Origin: Dryococelus australis
Taxonomy: Eukaryota; Arthropoda; Insecta; Phasmatodea; Phasmatidae
NCBI GenBank assembly: GCA_029891345.1
Contig: CM057009.1
Location: forward strand, 234,289,178 to 234,353,177
DNA: 64,000 nt
Direction: 5' to 3'
Position numbers and translations under genes: made by a program
The notes under the pieces: generated by a model
What the model saw: the letters and a program-made list of their open reading frames with translations, nothing else
Database searches by the model: none
Told to the model about the DNA's origin: nothing
Part shown: positions 49,199 through 61,269 of the stretch, in pieces
How the letters are laid out: every line of letters begins with the position of its first letter
Numbering within the stretch: the stretch's first letter is position 1

Positions 49199-49466
49199 GT
49201 GAGTTATTGAGTGAGTGAGTGAAAAGATTTAGTTGCTCTTGAGAGCGAGGTCTTGAAAGCCAATGAGGGTGATTGAGGTGAGTAAGGAGCAGCAGTGGAA
49301 TGAAAGGGCAGGGGGCCCAGGAAATCCCAAGAAAACCAGTCGACCAGCTGCATCATCCGGTACGATTCCCACATCGAAAAATCCGGGAGTGATCCAGCTG
49401 GGGATTTAACCCTGTTTGTCTTCGTAGGAGGTGAGCAGGCTAACCGCTCAGCCACTGCGGCCCCTC
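49199..49466 (-). repeat. tRNA-derived SINE, family 1, minus strand
   Basis: On the minus strand: CCGCAGTGGCTGAGCGGTTA (A-box region), GTTAAATCCCC (B-box position), GGATTTTTCGATGTGGGAAT, TGGTTTTCTTGGGATTTCCT and a (CACT)n tail. It is the same family as 33.6 and 63.3 kb. It lies about 70 bp upstream of the acceptor of the host exon at 49,021-49,128 and in the same orientation as the gene. Confidence 0.85.
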
Positions 49467-52400
49467 ATGGTTAATGAAAAACCCCAGCAATATTACAATC
49501 ATGATAATATCAAACTATGGTGTTCAATCTATAACAGGCAAGCATCAACTCATTACATATATCACATGTCAAAGTAGTTCCAGTTTTTTAAGAATAGTCA
49601 GTGAAAATGCTACAGAACACTGTGTTCAGAAAAAACCTATGGCAACACACTCTTCAGAAATAAACAACCAAACCTACGAAGCACACAATTTTGTGTTTCA
49701 TGTGGATATGTACTAGACAATAGGTCAACACCTGCAAAAGGTGGTAATTTTATTGAAAAGCTGCGTTATTATTGGTGAAAAGTGATATTGTATTTGTACT
49801 AAAAAACCATCCTTATTTCACTAAAAACTGGGGAAAAAATATATTGGCTTTTATTTTTTGTATAATTTATAGAAAGTTAAAGAAATAGTTATAAAATGAG
49901 TGTAAGTATCCCACAGTAGTCATAAGTACGACTTAACACAGATATACATGGCCAAGTATTTGAGAGGCATTGGAAAAAAATTTCACATTTTATTCCTTCA
50001 GATTTTGTACTCTGACAAGTCACATTGCACTGGCAAGGGCATACACTTCTCTCATTGCATGATGAAAGCACTGTAGAAACATTTTAAAATTTTTTTTGAA
50101 GAGCAATTTTTTTAAATAAAAAAATTGCCTAATACAAACAATAAAAGAGAAAAATACCTCTGTTGTGTACTATTAAAACTTTCAACATAAGTCTGTATTA
50201 TTTTTACGTTGCGGTAATAACAATAATTTGCTTGCCCAATGTGTTTTTTTTTCTTTTGACATATTTTAATACCATCTTGGCTCTCATTGTTAAGTTACAA
50301 TATTTACATATCAATGGTGATGAGCTAGGCACATTGAAATCATCACTATGAAAGTCTTCTGCCTGCTGTCTTGCATTTAGTATATTTTTAGGCAATTCAA
50401 ACAAATATAATTTACTGCACACAGAAACTGAGGCTATCTGCTACAAAACTAACTTAGTTGGAAGAATGCAGGGTTCAAATACACGACAATTCAATTCTAG
50501 GTTAGTAAATGTATATGAACACTTCTCAATCTCCTGTTCATGAAAATTAATAAATATCTGTATAACTGACTATGCCTCCTATGTAAACAAACTGTTTTGC
50601 GTTAGCTGCTTTCATAGATTAAAAGGTATACTTTAGATGTGAAGACTACATCAGCAGTTTCCTAATGGACAATTTAAATTGTGCAGTGCTGTGTATAAAA
50701 TTGTTTACTAAAAGTGACAAATCACTTGAACTTATATTATTTATTGCCTTAAAGAGATGTCATGAAAAGGAAATATATGTTTGCTATCTACCGGCTCAAT
50801 TTTGACATTCAAATCAACAAAAGCACATTAAATTTCTGAAACTGAAAGATATGCGATATGAAAACAATACAAATTTGTGAAAATAAATCACAATTGTAAG
50901 CATTTTGCAAACTAACTTATACTGCAAAAAAGAAAAACAATTATTCATGTTTTACATGGAAATTCACATTTTTCACATTTTCACGATCATTAAATTATCA
51001 GGTCTCTACAATAGGTTATTGATATTATTATGGCCTAGAAAACTACAATGAGATATATTGGACAAACCCCTCATTAAGCAGCTCAAGTAATGTGTGTATT
51101 GTTGAAGATGGCATACGTTGGGATTTGGACCCATCCAGGGAAGACCACCAATGGTGAGCAGCTAAGGTTGGTATTTAATGGTCTAGCAGTAGAATGGCAC
51201 TTGACTTTCACCCGTTCACTACCTGTTTAATTCTGTTTGTAAAGGAAGTGGCTGGGTGCCCTCTACTTCAATCTTTGACATTTGCTCAGCTCTACAAAAG
51301 TAGATGAGGGTGAGAACTGGTGCTACCTTGCACTTGCTGCTTAGTTATTACCTTGAGTTAGGTCACTAAGTGCACAAATTTGCTGTTGACACAGCCCGCT
51401 GAGGAAGTTTCTGCAGGTGTTCTAAACCAGATGGTTTTATAACTTGCCCCAAATAAATTGTGAGTTCATCTGTATTACAAAATCTTGGCTGAGTGGTGCT
51501 TTGCTTGTGATTAGTAAAGGGAATGATTTATCATTTACCATGATCTTTGTGGAACTGAGTAACCTGCTGCATTCATCCCAATGACTATTTGGCTAGATAG
51601 AGAAGTACTGGAGGTTTTTCTCTTACCCCTGGATAATCAAAATAGAATTACCAGTTTTTCATCAATGGTCACATGCCACAAGCTGACACATCCCAGCTGG
51701 GTTAAACAATGTACCCCCAGCAAGTGGCTATTGATAAAATGGTTGTTTGACTGTTGGATGCATTTGAGGATACATGACCACATTCCTTCAGAGCTATGGT
51801 CAGTGGTGGTTTCATTGGTGGTCTAACTGCCTGTGCGCACTGTGTTATGTCACTCTAATGGAATTTGTAAGCTGTGTTCAATCCAAAAGACCCTATAAAT
51901 GGCGTTTCCATAGAATGGCTTTGACAAGAGGTCCAGGTCCGTTAACAAGAGAGAAGCTTCAGGGATGGATGAGATTTACATCCCAGTTTTGACCTTGTAT
52001 AGTCTACTCTCAGTTTCTTCACACTTTTGGAATCAGACCTTTGAAAAATTTCCTCACACATGGCATTGGTGGTTGTTTCCCAAATATGTCATGTATCACA
52101 ATCTCCTTATATTATTGTTAACATAAGAATTATTTGTGGTTAAAGTAAACTTTTGCTTATATTTTCTCTATAAATTATAATATTTCAATTTTAATTAATA
52201 CGAATAAATCCAGAGAAAAGAAAATATGTGTGTTGGTAATGCCTAATAAGAAATAGTTCTTATGGAAAATATTATTAAACTGAGTTGTGCACGAATGCAG
52301 TGCAATGTCCTATTTGTGTTATTTTCTAGACTTGGTTAAGCTTTGCTTGCGTAAGATAGAGGAATAGCCTAAAAGTATAATTTAAGCAAGACTTCAGAGA

Positions 52401-52790
52401 ATTTGGGAAATAATCATCACTGGATTATAGTCAGCGTCTCCCATCCCCAGGTATAGATGAGTTTACAATCAAACCTTAACCTACTCCCGCCTTTTTCTCC
52501 ATACCCTTGGTCCTTTCCCCATAAACGCATGCCATGTAACCACAGGTATGCCAATGGCATTCCAGAAATTTCCATTGAATTTTCTAATTACCACTTTTTA
52601 AAATCTACATTTTAGACAAGAAGACTAGAGGTTACCCTGAATATTACAATAGCCTAAACTATAATTAAAAAATAATACACATTCATACTTTACCTGTGAT
52701 TCAAACACAGAAAATTGTAATTTTAAGGAACTTTAACGACTTCAGTCACACAGATCACCTTCACATTTTTTATGTAACTTCATATATTTG
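49467..52790. other. Intron sequence, nothing firmly recognised
   Basis: Apart from the fragment at 50.2-50.4 kb no feature is supported. 51,540-52,110 has more even base composition and might be an unrecognised transposon fragment; no motif was found on either strand. Confidence 0.45.
50204..50422 (-). pseudogene. Zinc-finger-like fragment (BED/CGGBP-like?)
   Basis: A 72-codon minus-strand frame reads ELPKNILNARQQAEDFHSDD then FNVPSSSPLICKYCNLTM. The S-x-L-x-C-x-x-C arrangement after an acidic-hydrophobic stretch resembles the start of BED-type fingers in hAT transposases or CGGBP1-like proteins, but the following His/Cys pair is not found. It could be an old transposon or pseudogene piece, and chance is not excluded. 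Confidence 0.3.
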
Positions 52791-52815
52791 ACATTATGTA
52801 GACAATGGTGGATGT

Positions 52816-53682
52816 ATGGAACCGTGTGTAGCCATTCTACCATTGTCAGTTCCATTTGCAGCCAAGAGCAGCAGCACTACACTTGTAGAGGAAATAACAA
52901 AGGTAACAATGTCTTCGCTCGAGAAATGTAGGCAGATTTTTAAGTGCTATTGGAAATGTGAGAACAAGATTAAGGTGCAGAGACAATGCAGGGTGGAATT
53001 CATTACTGCAACTCCATCACATTTAACAATTACATGGTCATCTGACAAGTCGAGAGGGATGGGACTGTGTGCGATATGAAGAAAATATGGTGTGGCAGGA
53101 AGCAAATGCCAATTTCAAAGAAAGTTTGGGGGGCTTCATTGTACACATTTACAAATCCTCCCGGAAAGTTGAAGTCTGTATGGCAAGATGTGTGTCAGTC
53201 AGGTGTCAGTAAATCAAGTGTCTATTGCATTTTAAACCAAGTAAAGTGGAAGCCCTAATCCCAATGATGAATAAGTAAAAGTTACTGAACACTGTTGCAG
53301 GAAAACATTGTGCCGTATGTTCACCACCTTTACCCAGGTGACAAATGCTTTCTTCCAGCAGGACAGTGCACCATCACATTATCATTGAGATGTACAGGCA
53401 CTCCTGGATGAAACATTTGTTTGTAGGTGGCTAAGCTGATGAGAAAGTGTCAATTATTCACCCAGATAGCCAGATTTAATGCCATTAGATTTTTATCTGT
53501 GGCAAACTCTGGAAGAATACTGTATATTCCACACAGCCATTGACAATGAATGCCATACGGATGCAATTGTTATTGCCTGGGAATCCACACCCATGGAAAC
53601 CATAGCTAATGTTTGTCATTCTGTTCTACAGCATTGCAGACAATGTCTTGCTGGTTATGGCAGACATTTTGCACATTTGTAA
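52816..53682 (+). pseudogene. DDE_3 transposase with internal deletion
   Basis: The N-terminal part, starting in the frame near 52,908 (SSLEKCRQIFKCYWKCENK), is the HTH of the same broad transposase group as 23.5 and 30.7 kb. SGVSKSSVYCILNQVKWKP (about 53,200-53,258) ends the second HTH. The catalytic part resumes soon after with a QQDSAPSHYH block (second Asp) and PDLMPLDFYLWQTLEEY at 53,470-53,530 (third Asp intact). The block with the first Asp (normally FSDE) is missing, so about 300 bp was deleted. Terminal repeats are not visible. Confidence 0.75.
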
Positions 53683-53699
53683 CTGGGATTAGCATTCCC

Positions 53700-54464
53700 A
53701 CAAACCAAACCTTGTCCTTATATCATAAAAAAAAAGTAGTCCCATCAGAATGTCTTTAATAGTTGCTCCGTTATTCATGTTCAAAGGGTATTCAAATTAA
53801 TTTTGGAAATCCACAAAAAAAAAATCATAAAAAAACAACACAGCAATGAAGGAATGTGTTAGTGCAGAAGAAAAACTCGCAGTAACATTAAGGTATGATT
53901 TACTGTGCCAAATGTTAACTAACATTGCCAATATGTAACGACATCAAACAAAACAGACATGAAAGTACAATAAAAACGTATGATAACGAAACCTCTAAAG
54001 TAAACAATGACATGAAAGAGTTGTCATTGGATCCCCCATTACTTTCAATGGGAGATGATTAAATGATTTCATGGGTAGAAGGTGAAGATAGGTTTCTCTG
54101 ATGAAGGATCAAGATTGCTGATACAAGTATAGAGCTAAGCGAAAAAGGTGTTTTTGTTGTAGATGGTGAATAGGAATGCATAATATGCCTTATTTACGAA
54201 TAAATGCTACAGTATTAAAGTTTGTACTACTAGTACTTAACCACATATGGGTTTGTTTTTTGCGTCTAACTCGGCACACGTTTCTCCCACTACAGCCGCA
54301 GATACCGACATTCAAGAATCTCTCTTCTTATCTCTGATTTTATATTCCTCGTTTCTTGTACCAAGGGTGTTTTGCAACTCCAAAATGATAACTTCAATAT
54401 CTAATTTCATTTTGTATATAACATCACTCGGTACACAATAATGGTTCTATGTTTACACTACAAT
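53700..54464. other. AT-rich intron sequence
   Basis: No feature is supported. Confidence 0.5.
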
Positions 54465-54720
54465 AAAGGCTGGATACGTGCACGGCGTGTTTTCCCACAC
54501 GCGTGGCCAGACAACAATGGCACGCACACAAGAAATCCCGCCCAAGAAATGGAACGTGGCACGTTCTTGGACGGGCGACCTTGAAGACGTGCCTCCCGCA
54601 CCTTTTGTCTGCAGGAATTCATCCTGCGTCTGGCTGGTCTCATTACAATTGCTGTGGTCCATATTTCTTGCATGATTTCACATTGCCACACAGCGTGAAA
54701 TCACACACGTGTGGCCTTAG
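54465..54720. other. CpG-rich block with repeated CACACGYGTGGCC motifs
   Basis: Base composition and CpG density jump over about 250 bp inside AT-rich sequence. CCCACACGCGTGGCC (about 54,493) and TCACACACGTGTGGCC (about 54,702) are direct repeats near the two ends. AACGTGGCACGTT (about 54,550) is a near-perfect palindrome, and GCCACAC...GTGTGGC forms an inverted pair (54,684-54,715). It may be a short element or a regulatory site. No coding or RNA gene supports it. Confidence 0.4.
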
Positions 54721-55562
54721 CCGAAGTTTTCAGCAGTACATCTCACCACATTTTGAAACTGATCATAACTCAAACATTCAATTTTATTACCTGTAAATCT
54801 ATGAATCCCTTTTTCCCATGTGTTTACTAATTTTACGCTAATTGCAACAAACCCAATTTCAAGCAACTGTGAACAAAGTATAAAAATAGGGCATTCAGTT
54901 ATAATGAACAAACTGTCACTACAAGCATTGTTTACTTGGTGGCACAAAGGAAACAAAACACAATGACATATTGTAATTTCACTTCAGTGCATTTATGTAG
55001 TATGAAGTGTGAATACCACTGTGTGACCTACATACTGCATCAATCTATGGCATTGCATAACATAAAAAAAAATTGTAATGCTGTCAGATATATATGTTAT
55101 ATAATACTAAATAGATTTTTGAAGGTAGGTATTATTTTGTGATGGTAAATGTTTAAGATGCTTTTCCATCAAAATAAAAGGCAAAAATTGTATGAAAATG
55201 CATTTACAATGTTATAAAACTTCACTAAGAATTCAAAATAAACCGTACTGTTTTGTGCACAAAAGTTTGGCAAAATACTGTACATTAAAGAATGCTTAAC
55301 TTCTCCTGGAACACTAAAACAAACACTTCAAAAATCTGTTATATTATCTTGATGTGTTGCAGATACCTTCAGTTTGAATTTGAAACATATGACAACTCTA
55401 AATAAGTTTAAAAATAGGAAGAAAAATACATCAATGAAATGATCAGAAATACTTATAAATTACAATGTTTCAGATCCATAAAATAATATGACACATTTGC
55501 AACGCAAAAATTTAATACAAAATTAAATTTAGATATTGTGTGATAGGAATTTCAATTCTTAC
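54721..55562. other. Intron sequence next to RRM exon
   Basis: AT-rich, no feature supported. Confidence 0.5.
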
Positions 55563-55745
55563 CTCAGTTGTTTGTAAATTATTTCTGTTTCCACTATTAC
55601 TCCCATCACTTGCTTCTGGATTGTACCAAAAAACTTTAATAAAACGATTGTTTAAAACAGCTTCTGTACTTCTGTATGCTGCATTTGCTTCTGCATGACT
55701 TGAAAAAGTAATTAATGCACCTTCTGGATCACCTTCATAACAAAC
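55563..55745 (-). CDS. swm: Host exon encoding the C-terminal half of the RBM26/RBM27 (swm) RRM
   Basis: On the minus strand a 19-base T-run and CAG precede GTTTGTTATG, and GTAAG follows ACTGAG. The 183 nt (61 codons, phase 0-0) contain GDPEGALITF (RRM beta 3), a helix (SHAEANAAYRSTEAVL) and NNRFIKVFWYNPE (beta 4). The STEAVLNNRFI-VFW block is the signature of the RBM26/27 RRM in animals. The protein binds RNA in the nucleus and acts with poly(A)-tail exosome targeting factors. The N-terminal half of the RRM must be in an exon to the right, outside the window. This is the best host gene evidence here. Confidence 0.88.
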
Positions 55746-56394
55746 CTGAAAAAAAAAAAAAAAAAAACATGAATGACAGTAAATGACAGATTTTTTACCT
55801 CTGAATATGGTTTATCCATTTTAAACGTTTACATCCGTATTATATTTCTACAATGTAGAAAAACCCAACATCCCATATTTCATGTTCCATATTTTATTTT
55901 CCCTAATGCCAATTTTTTTCGGTCTTAAGTTCTTATATTTGTAATGGTCCATACTCCTGGAACCTGCACAAATACAATAATTCATTTCCTGCATCTTATC
56001 AAATTTCATAAAATACTGCATAACAATACTATGCAAAATGCAACACTTTATTGCATAAATTTCTTGGATATTTTCATACTTCCAACAAAACACAAACACA
56101 GTAATAACAAACATGTCCAAACTAATGATCCAAACATATTCAGGCAATACAATTTGTAATTTTCAACTGCAATTCTCACATGTACAACATCTATGGAAAG
56201 TGCCACTAACTTTTAAAATAATATATTTGTGTGGGCACTCATGTATATGTACACTCTATAGAATCACTTTTCCATTAATACACCTTGTCCACTCCCAATA
56301 GTTTCAAATGATTGTTTCTCATAGAGCCACTGTTCATACGCAAGTATGCGAACAGATTTGGATGGCTCTTAACATCACAGTTCATTCAATATAA
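55746..56394. other. Intron left of the third gypsy element
   Basis: AT-rich. No feature beyond the splice acceptor T-run of the exon. Confidence 0.5.
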
Positions 56395-57178
56395 TGTTAC
56401 TTGCTTGCTCCTTTGCATCACTTCCCTTGACCCATGCAAGAGAATGAAGGAATGTGTGTAGGAGATAGTAGTAATATGATATGCTAGTGATGTTTACAAA
56501 GGCCAACTGCCATGTGCCGCCACGATAAGTCTTTTGCAACATGCACTCTCAATCTTGGGTGTACTGAATTTCTGCATTAATCTGTAGTAATATTCTGGTT
56601 TAAAGCCCTAGTTTCTCTCAGCATGACTCTAATGTGGCAAACTTCCAGATCATGGTGACCGATATTTAAGTGCAATGAGCCTCCGAGCCTACAATTTATG
56701 AGTGTAGAGAGTTTGGGCCAGTGTGTGACTTTAAGTGATACTTCCCACAACAGCAATAGCAGCAACAGGATAGACGACTAGCCAGAAAAATGAGTGGAGA
56801 CAGAAGTGACCATCGGAAGTAAAATCTGCAACTGCGAGCACTGATTCAGTGAAAAGTGTGACTAGCAGGTGGAACTATTGAACTGGATGCATGAGTGTAC
56901 GACATTTCAAATGATGGCAACAGACAAACTGAAGATGTGTTAATGATGAGATTGAATTGACTATAACCAAACAGACATTAAGAAGTACTTGATTAGAGTT
57001 GAGATAGACATTAAATATTGTGTCCACTGAGAAATAACAGTAATAGTAGAGACAGCTAATGTAACATTGCAAATAATAGCTATATGAATAAATTAAAAAT
57101 ACAATTAAGTTCTTTTATTTTTTTTTAAGACCTCCATTCCTCTCAAACACAAATAAACCCCTCTGGCATCTAGTAACA
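56395..57178 (+). repeat. 5' LTR
   Basis: Begins TGTTACTTGCTTGCTCC and ends CATCTAGTAACA. Aligns throughout with 62,265-63,040. Confidence 0.85.
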
Positions 57179-57338
57179 CTGGTGTAAGAAGTGGGATAGA
57201 GGCTATTATTATTAATAAATCAATTGTAAATCAAGTTAGACAATAGGGTAGAAATTAATAAATCTAATCTATTGTAATAAGTGTATGCAGCTGAATTAAG
57301 ACATTTGCACAATCTTGCAATAAATGTTAACTAGTAAA

Positions 57339-58580
57339 ATGTCTCCAGAACTAGAAGCAATGCATATATTAATTGAGGGGCTACGTAGCCAGATGGTTAG
57401 TGTAAATAGCTTGAAAGAAGACGTAAACAATAAAGTTAAAAGCGTAAATAAAACTGTAAATACCCAAATTTGTAACAGAGCCAGCAGACTAATGTGAATG
57501 AATTAATAGATATAAAAAATTTACTCTCTAAATGAAAATATTACAGAAAAACATACACTGCAAATGAAAATGTAGTATGGAAAATAGAAGGCATTAGCGA
57601 GTTAGTGAATATGAGTGTTGACTGTGGGCAAGAAAATTGACAATCCAAATGAAAAAGTAACCAGTGTGAATTAAAGAACAGACAGTGAAAATTAAAGGAT
57701 GAACAGTGTCGAGTATGAAATGAACAGGAAATGAGTGTATTGAAGGAGGAGGAGCAGGAATTTATTTAGCAAAGGAGTACTATAACTACACTTACAACCA
57801 CGAAAAGTGGGGAAGCAGTACAAGATGTATACCAATACAGCAACTTCGGAGGAGAGCCAGGAGTGGGGAAAGGGGTCTCAATTAAGCCTACCCCTTATGA
57901 TGGTCAGACTTCTTGGTGGGAGTACCAACACCATTTTGAAATAATCATCAGCCTGAATAGCTGATCAGTCAAGCAGTAGGCTAACTACATTGTGGCTGTA
58001 CTGAGAGGCCCTGCACTGAGCATTCTACACGCTATGCCAGAGCAACATCGATAGGACTACCCCACACTGGGGTCGTCATTAGAGTTATATTTCGGTGACG
58101 AGTACCACCAACATGCCCACCATGCATGGTTGTGATGCAGCACCCAGTGACCAGGGGAGCCACTGCTGAAGCTATGGCAAAACATTGTGCAGCTGTCACA
58201 ACTATCTATGGAAGAGCGTTGAGGCAGTGCGAAACATCGCAGGTGGCTTCTTCATCGATGCCATCGCTGAAACAGATATAGAGCAAGCGATAGGTCTAGC
58301 TTCACCCCACAACATGCAGGTCCGCCCTGGCCCAAGCACTGGAGGTGGATTCTGCAAGATAGGGGGCCACACCCCGACGTCTGGTATACACAGTGATGCA
58401 GAACAAAGATGAGAAAGACAGAATAATAAAGACACTGAATGAGTTGCAGATGGCAGTGAAGGACATCGCTTCCAGGGTATATGCTCCAGTGTGTCGATGC
58501 CCCCCACCCAAACTGCTAGCGTGTTGGTCATGTGGAAAGCTGAGGCATCTGAGAGCCTACTACCCACAACAGCAATAGCA
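57339..58580 (+). pseudogene. gag: gag remnant
   Basis: ATG at 57,339 starts MSPELEAMHILIEGLRSQMV, which stops after about 52 codons. The capsid part lies at about 57,880-58,200 with KPTPYDGQTSWWEYQHHFEI, the KP-x-x-x-DG-x-x-W-x-x-Y-x-x-FE block of gypsy Gag. A zinc knuckle, CWSCGKLRHLRAYYP, lies near 58,518, with Tyr in place of the last Cys. Several stops and shifts break the frame. Confidence 0.8.
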
Positions 58581-58719
58581 GCAACAGAAGTAGCAACCGG
58601 AAAAGAGGCAGCGAGAAGCAGGTAAGAATACAGCTCATACTGAAAACATGTGAACACTAATCTTGGGGGGTCAAAGGTTGGTGACTGCTAGAGGGAAGGC
58701 CCAAATGTTCTTACATATA

Positions 58720-61140
58720 TGTTCGGTGAAACAGGATTTGGATGGCATACCGGTGAAGGTGAGATTGAATTATGTTCCTTGCCAGATAGTATTTGACACT
58801 GTGGTCCATAACATCAGCGAGTAGTTAGACAAGACATCCTTGTACCTTCCTCCCAGAGATCACCCGGCAACAATATGGAACGATGCCATATATTTGCAAA
58901 CCTAACACCTAAGACCATACCAATTACAAGTAATAGAAAAGTGAACTTGATTAGTGACCTTACCTAGAGCATTATACATATATATATATCAGAAATAGAG
59001 GATGAATGTATTCTGGGGCTTAATGTACTACCAAGGCTAAGGTGCTGTATCAATATTTGACTTAATGTGCTACGGATAGGCAGTGCAGAGTTGGTGGTGT
59101 CAACATGGCATGATTTATTGCCTCCAATTAGCTGACCAGTAGTCTTATCAACCCACTGTGGTGCCAGTTTCTAGTGAAATTGTTACTAAAGGCAGATGTC
59201 AAAGAAAATTTGTCCAACATTTGGGTCTAATTGAGCCAGTAGAGAGGGTTGGCATCCTGCCAGGCAGTGTCATTATACCAAGGACTTAATCTCTCCAACT
59301 TGACAGTTTACATGTTAGAATGATTAACTTGTCTAATAGTGCTATAGATCTTGAGGAGGGGGCTGTAATAGGTGTTTGCAAGCAGGCCAAACAAGTACTA
59401 CAAATGTTCCAGGAAATTCTTAAGTAAAATAGAATGCCCTTTACCAGAAGTACTGGAAGAACTGCTGTAGTAAGAATAAGAGAAAATTTTAACTGGAGAC
59501 AGGAGAATGCAGTCTCTGAGTTACAGCAGAGAAATATAGATGCCTTCTCGTACGGACCAAATGACCATGGAAGGAATAATGTGACCTGCCACCACATTGA
59601 TACAGGAGATGACAGGCCCCATAAAACAGCCACTAAGGCGACTGCCAATAGCTTCACATGAGGATGAGGCAGTTGAGGGAATTCTGAAGGAAATGAAGGA
59701 TCTAAATGTAAGAGAACCATCACTTAGTTCATAGTCACTCCCCATCATTCTTGTTAAGACTAAATATGGTTAACTGAGGTTTATTGTAGATTATAGTCAG
59801 TTTAATAATATAACAAAGAATGACTCTTATTAACTTCCAAGTATAGATGGCACGCTAAACAGTCTAGCAGGTTCTCAATGGTTTTCTACTTTAGACATGA
59901 AGAGTGGTTACTGGCAGTGCGAGATGGACCCAGATGACCAAGAGAAGACTGCATTTTGTGTCCAAGGGAAAGGGGGAAAAAAAAACAGTTAAAAGTTATG
60001 CCTTTTGGGCTGTGTAATGCCCCTGCTCCTGGAAGTCCTTCCTTTAGATATCTGTCAGGTTTACCTAGATGACATTGTGACAGGAAGGACATCTGAAGAG
60101 CACCTATCACCACCATATTCCAGAAAGTGTCTGCAGCTAACTTGACACTAATTCCTAAAAAAGGCCACCTTTTCCAAAAGGAAATTAATTTCTTGGGAGA
60201 CGTAGTGTGGGCCCACAGAATTGAAAGAGACCCAAAGATGACCAAAGTGATAAAAAAAATTGATTGGCAACAACTAATGAAAAATAAGTACGGAGTTTTC
60301 TGGGATTATGTGCCTATTACAGACTATTTGTACCTGGGTTTGCCATGATATCCAAGTCACTACATGAACTGACTGTGGCAAAAAGGAAAATTCATTGGAC
60401 CAGTGAGTGTTAAGTTGTGTTTAGTAAGTCACAGGAAATTCTGATATCTCCACCAGTACTGGGATTAACAAAAACATGGGTGCATTCATTTTGGATACTG
60501 ATACTAGTAGTGTAGGCATTGGAGTTGTTATCTCAAATTCAGGATGGGAAAGAAATACCATCAGAATACTTCAGTGAGGTATTGCACAAGCCTAAGAGAA
60601 ACAACTGTTTTACATGCAGGGAGCTTTTTGCAATGGTGAAGGTAGTAATTTCACATGTCAATTCCTGCCTTACTAGCAGAGGAGCTTTTTGCAATGGTGA
60701 AGGTAGTAATTTCACATGTCCACTCCTGCCTTAATAGCAGACATTTTATCCTAAGAACAGACAGTGCTTCATAACATTGAAGTTCAAATAACTGGGTGGA
60801 TAACAGCATCTTCAAGTATATGACAGAAATACAGCACAGATCTGGATGCCTTGACAGCAATGCAGATGCACTTTCTCGGAGGCTATGTGAGACATTGTGT
60901 CATCATTGTGAATACCAGGAAGAAAAGAGTGGTGAATCACTGAAGGTACAGAGGACAAGTATTCAAGGTTCGGTATGTTGTGATGGGTCACCTACCTGGG
61001 GTGAAGAGAGTATTAGGAAAGATCAGCTAAATGATCCCAATTCCCATCCATTACTAGAATGGAAAGAATCTGGCTGTCTGCCAAAATGGGAAGAGATGAC
61101 TAACCCAAGCACAGCAGTTAAAACATACTGGGCACAGTAG
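58720..61140 (+). pseudogene. pol: Protease, reverse transcriptase and RNase H remnant
   Basis: PCQIVFDTVVHN at about 58,775 is the protease site with Val after Asp-Thr. RT blocks follow from 59,640: ILKEMKDLNVREPS, RFIVDYSQFNNITKNDSY, STLDMKSGYWQCEMD and VMPFGLCNAP. The catalytic YLDD at 60,062-60,073 is intact. RNase H (60,480-60,870) holds IPSEYFSEVLHKPKRNN and CRELFAMVKVVISH, then is broken by a 61-bp tandem duplication. DSNADALSRR at about 60,855 ends the domain. Multiple stops and shifts. Confidence 0.88.
60619..60741 (+). repeat. 61-bp tandem duplication within RNase H
   Basis: GAGCTTTTTGCAATGGTGAA begins at 60,621 and again at 60,682, period 61 bp. The following GGTAGTAATTTCACATGTC and CCTGCCTTA-TAGCAG also repeat. 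Because 61 is not a multiple of three it shifts the reading frame. Confidence 0.93.
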
Positions 61141-61269
61141 AATTTCCTCATACTAAAAAATAGTGTACTTAACAGAATCTGGGAAAGTAATGAAGGAAAA
61201 CACACACACGCACATTTGGTCCTTCCAGAATGCAGGTGTTAATATGACCCTTGACAGAATTAGACTAAG

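Noticed and set aside
51581..51826. 81-codon plus-strand frame, possible transposon piece
   Set aside because: No motif could be matched on either strand.
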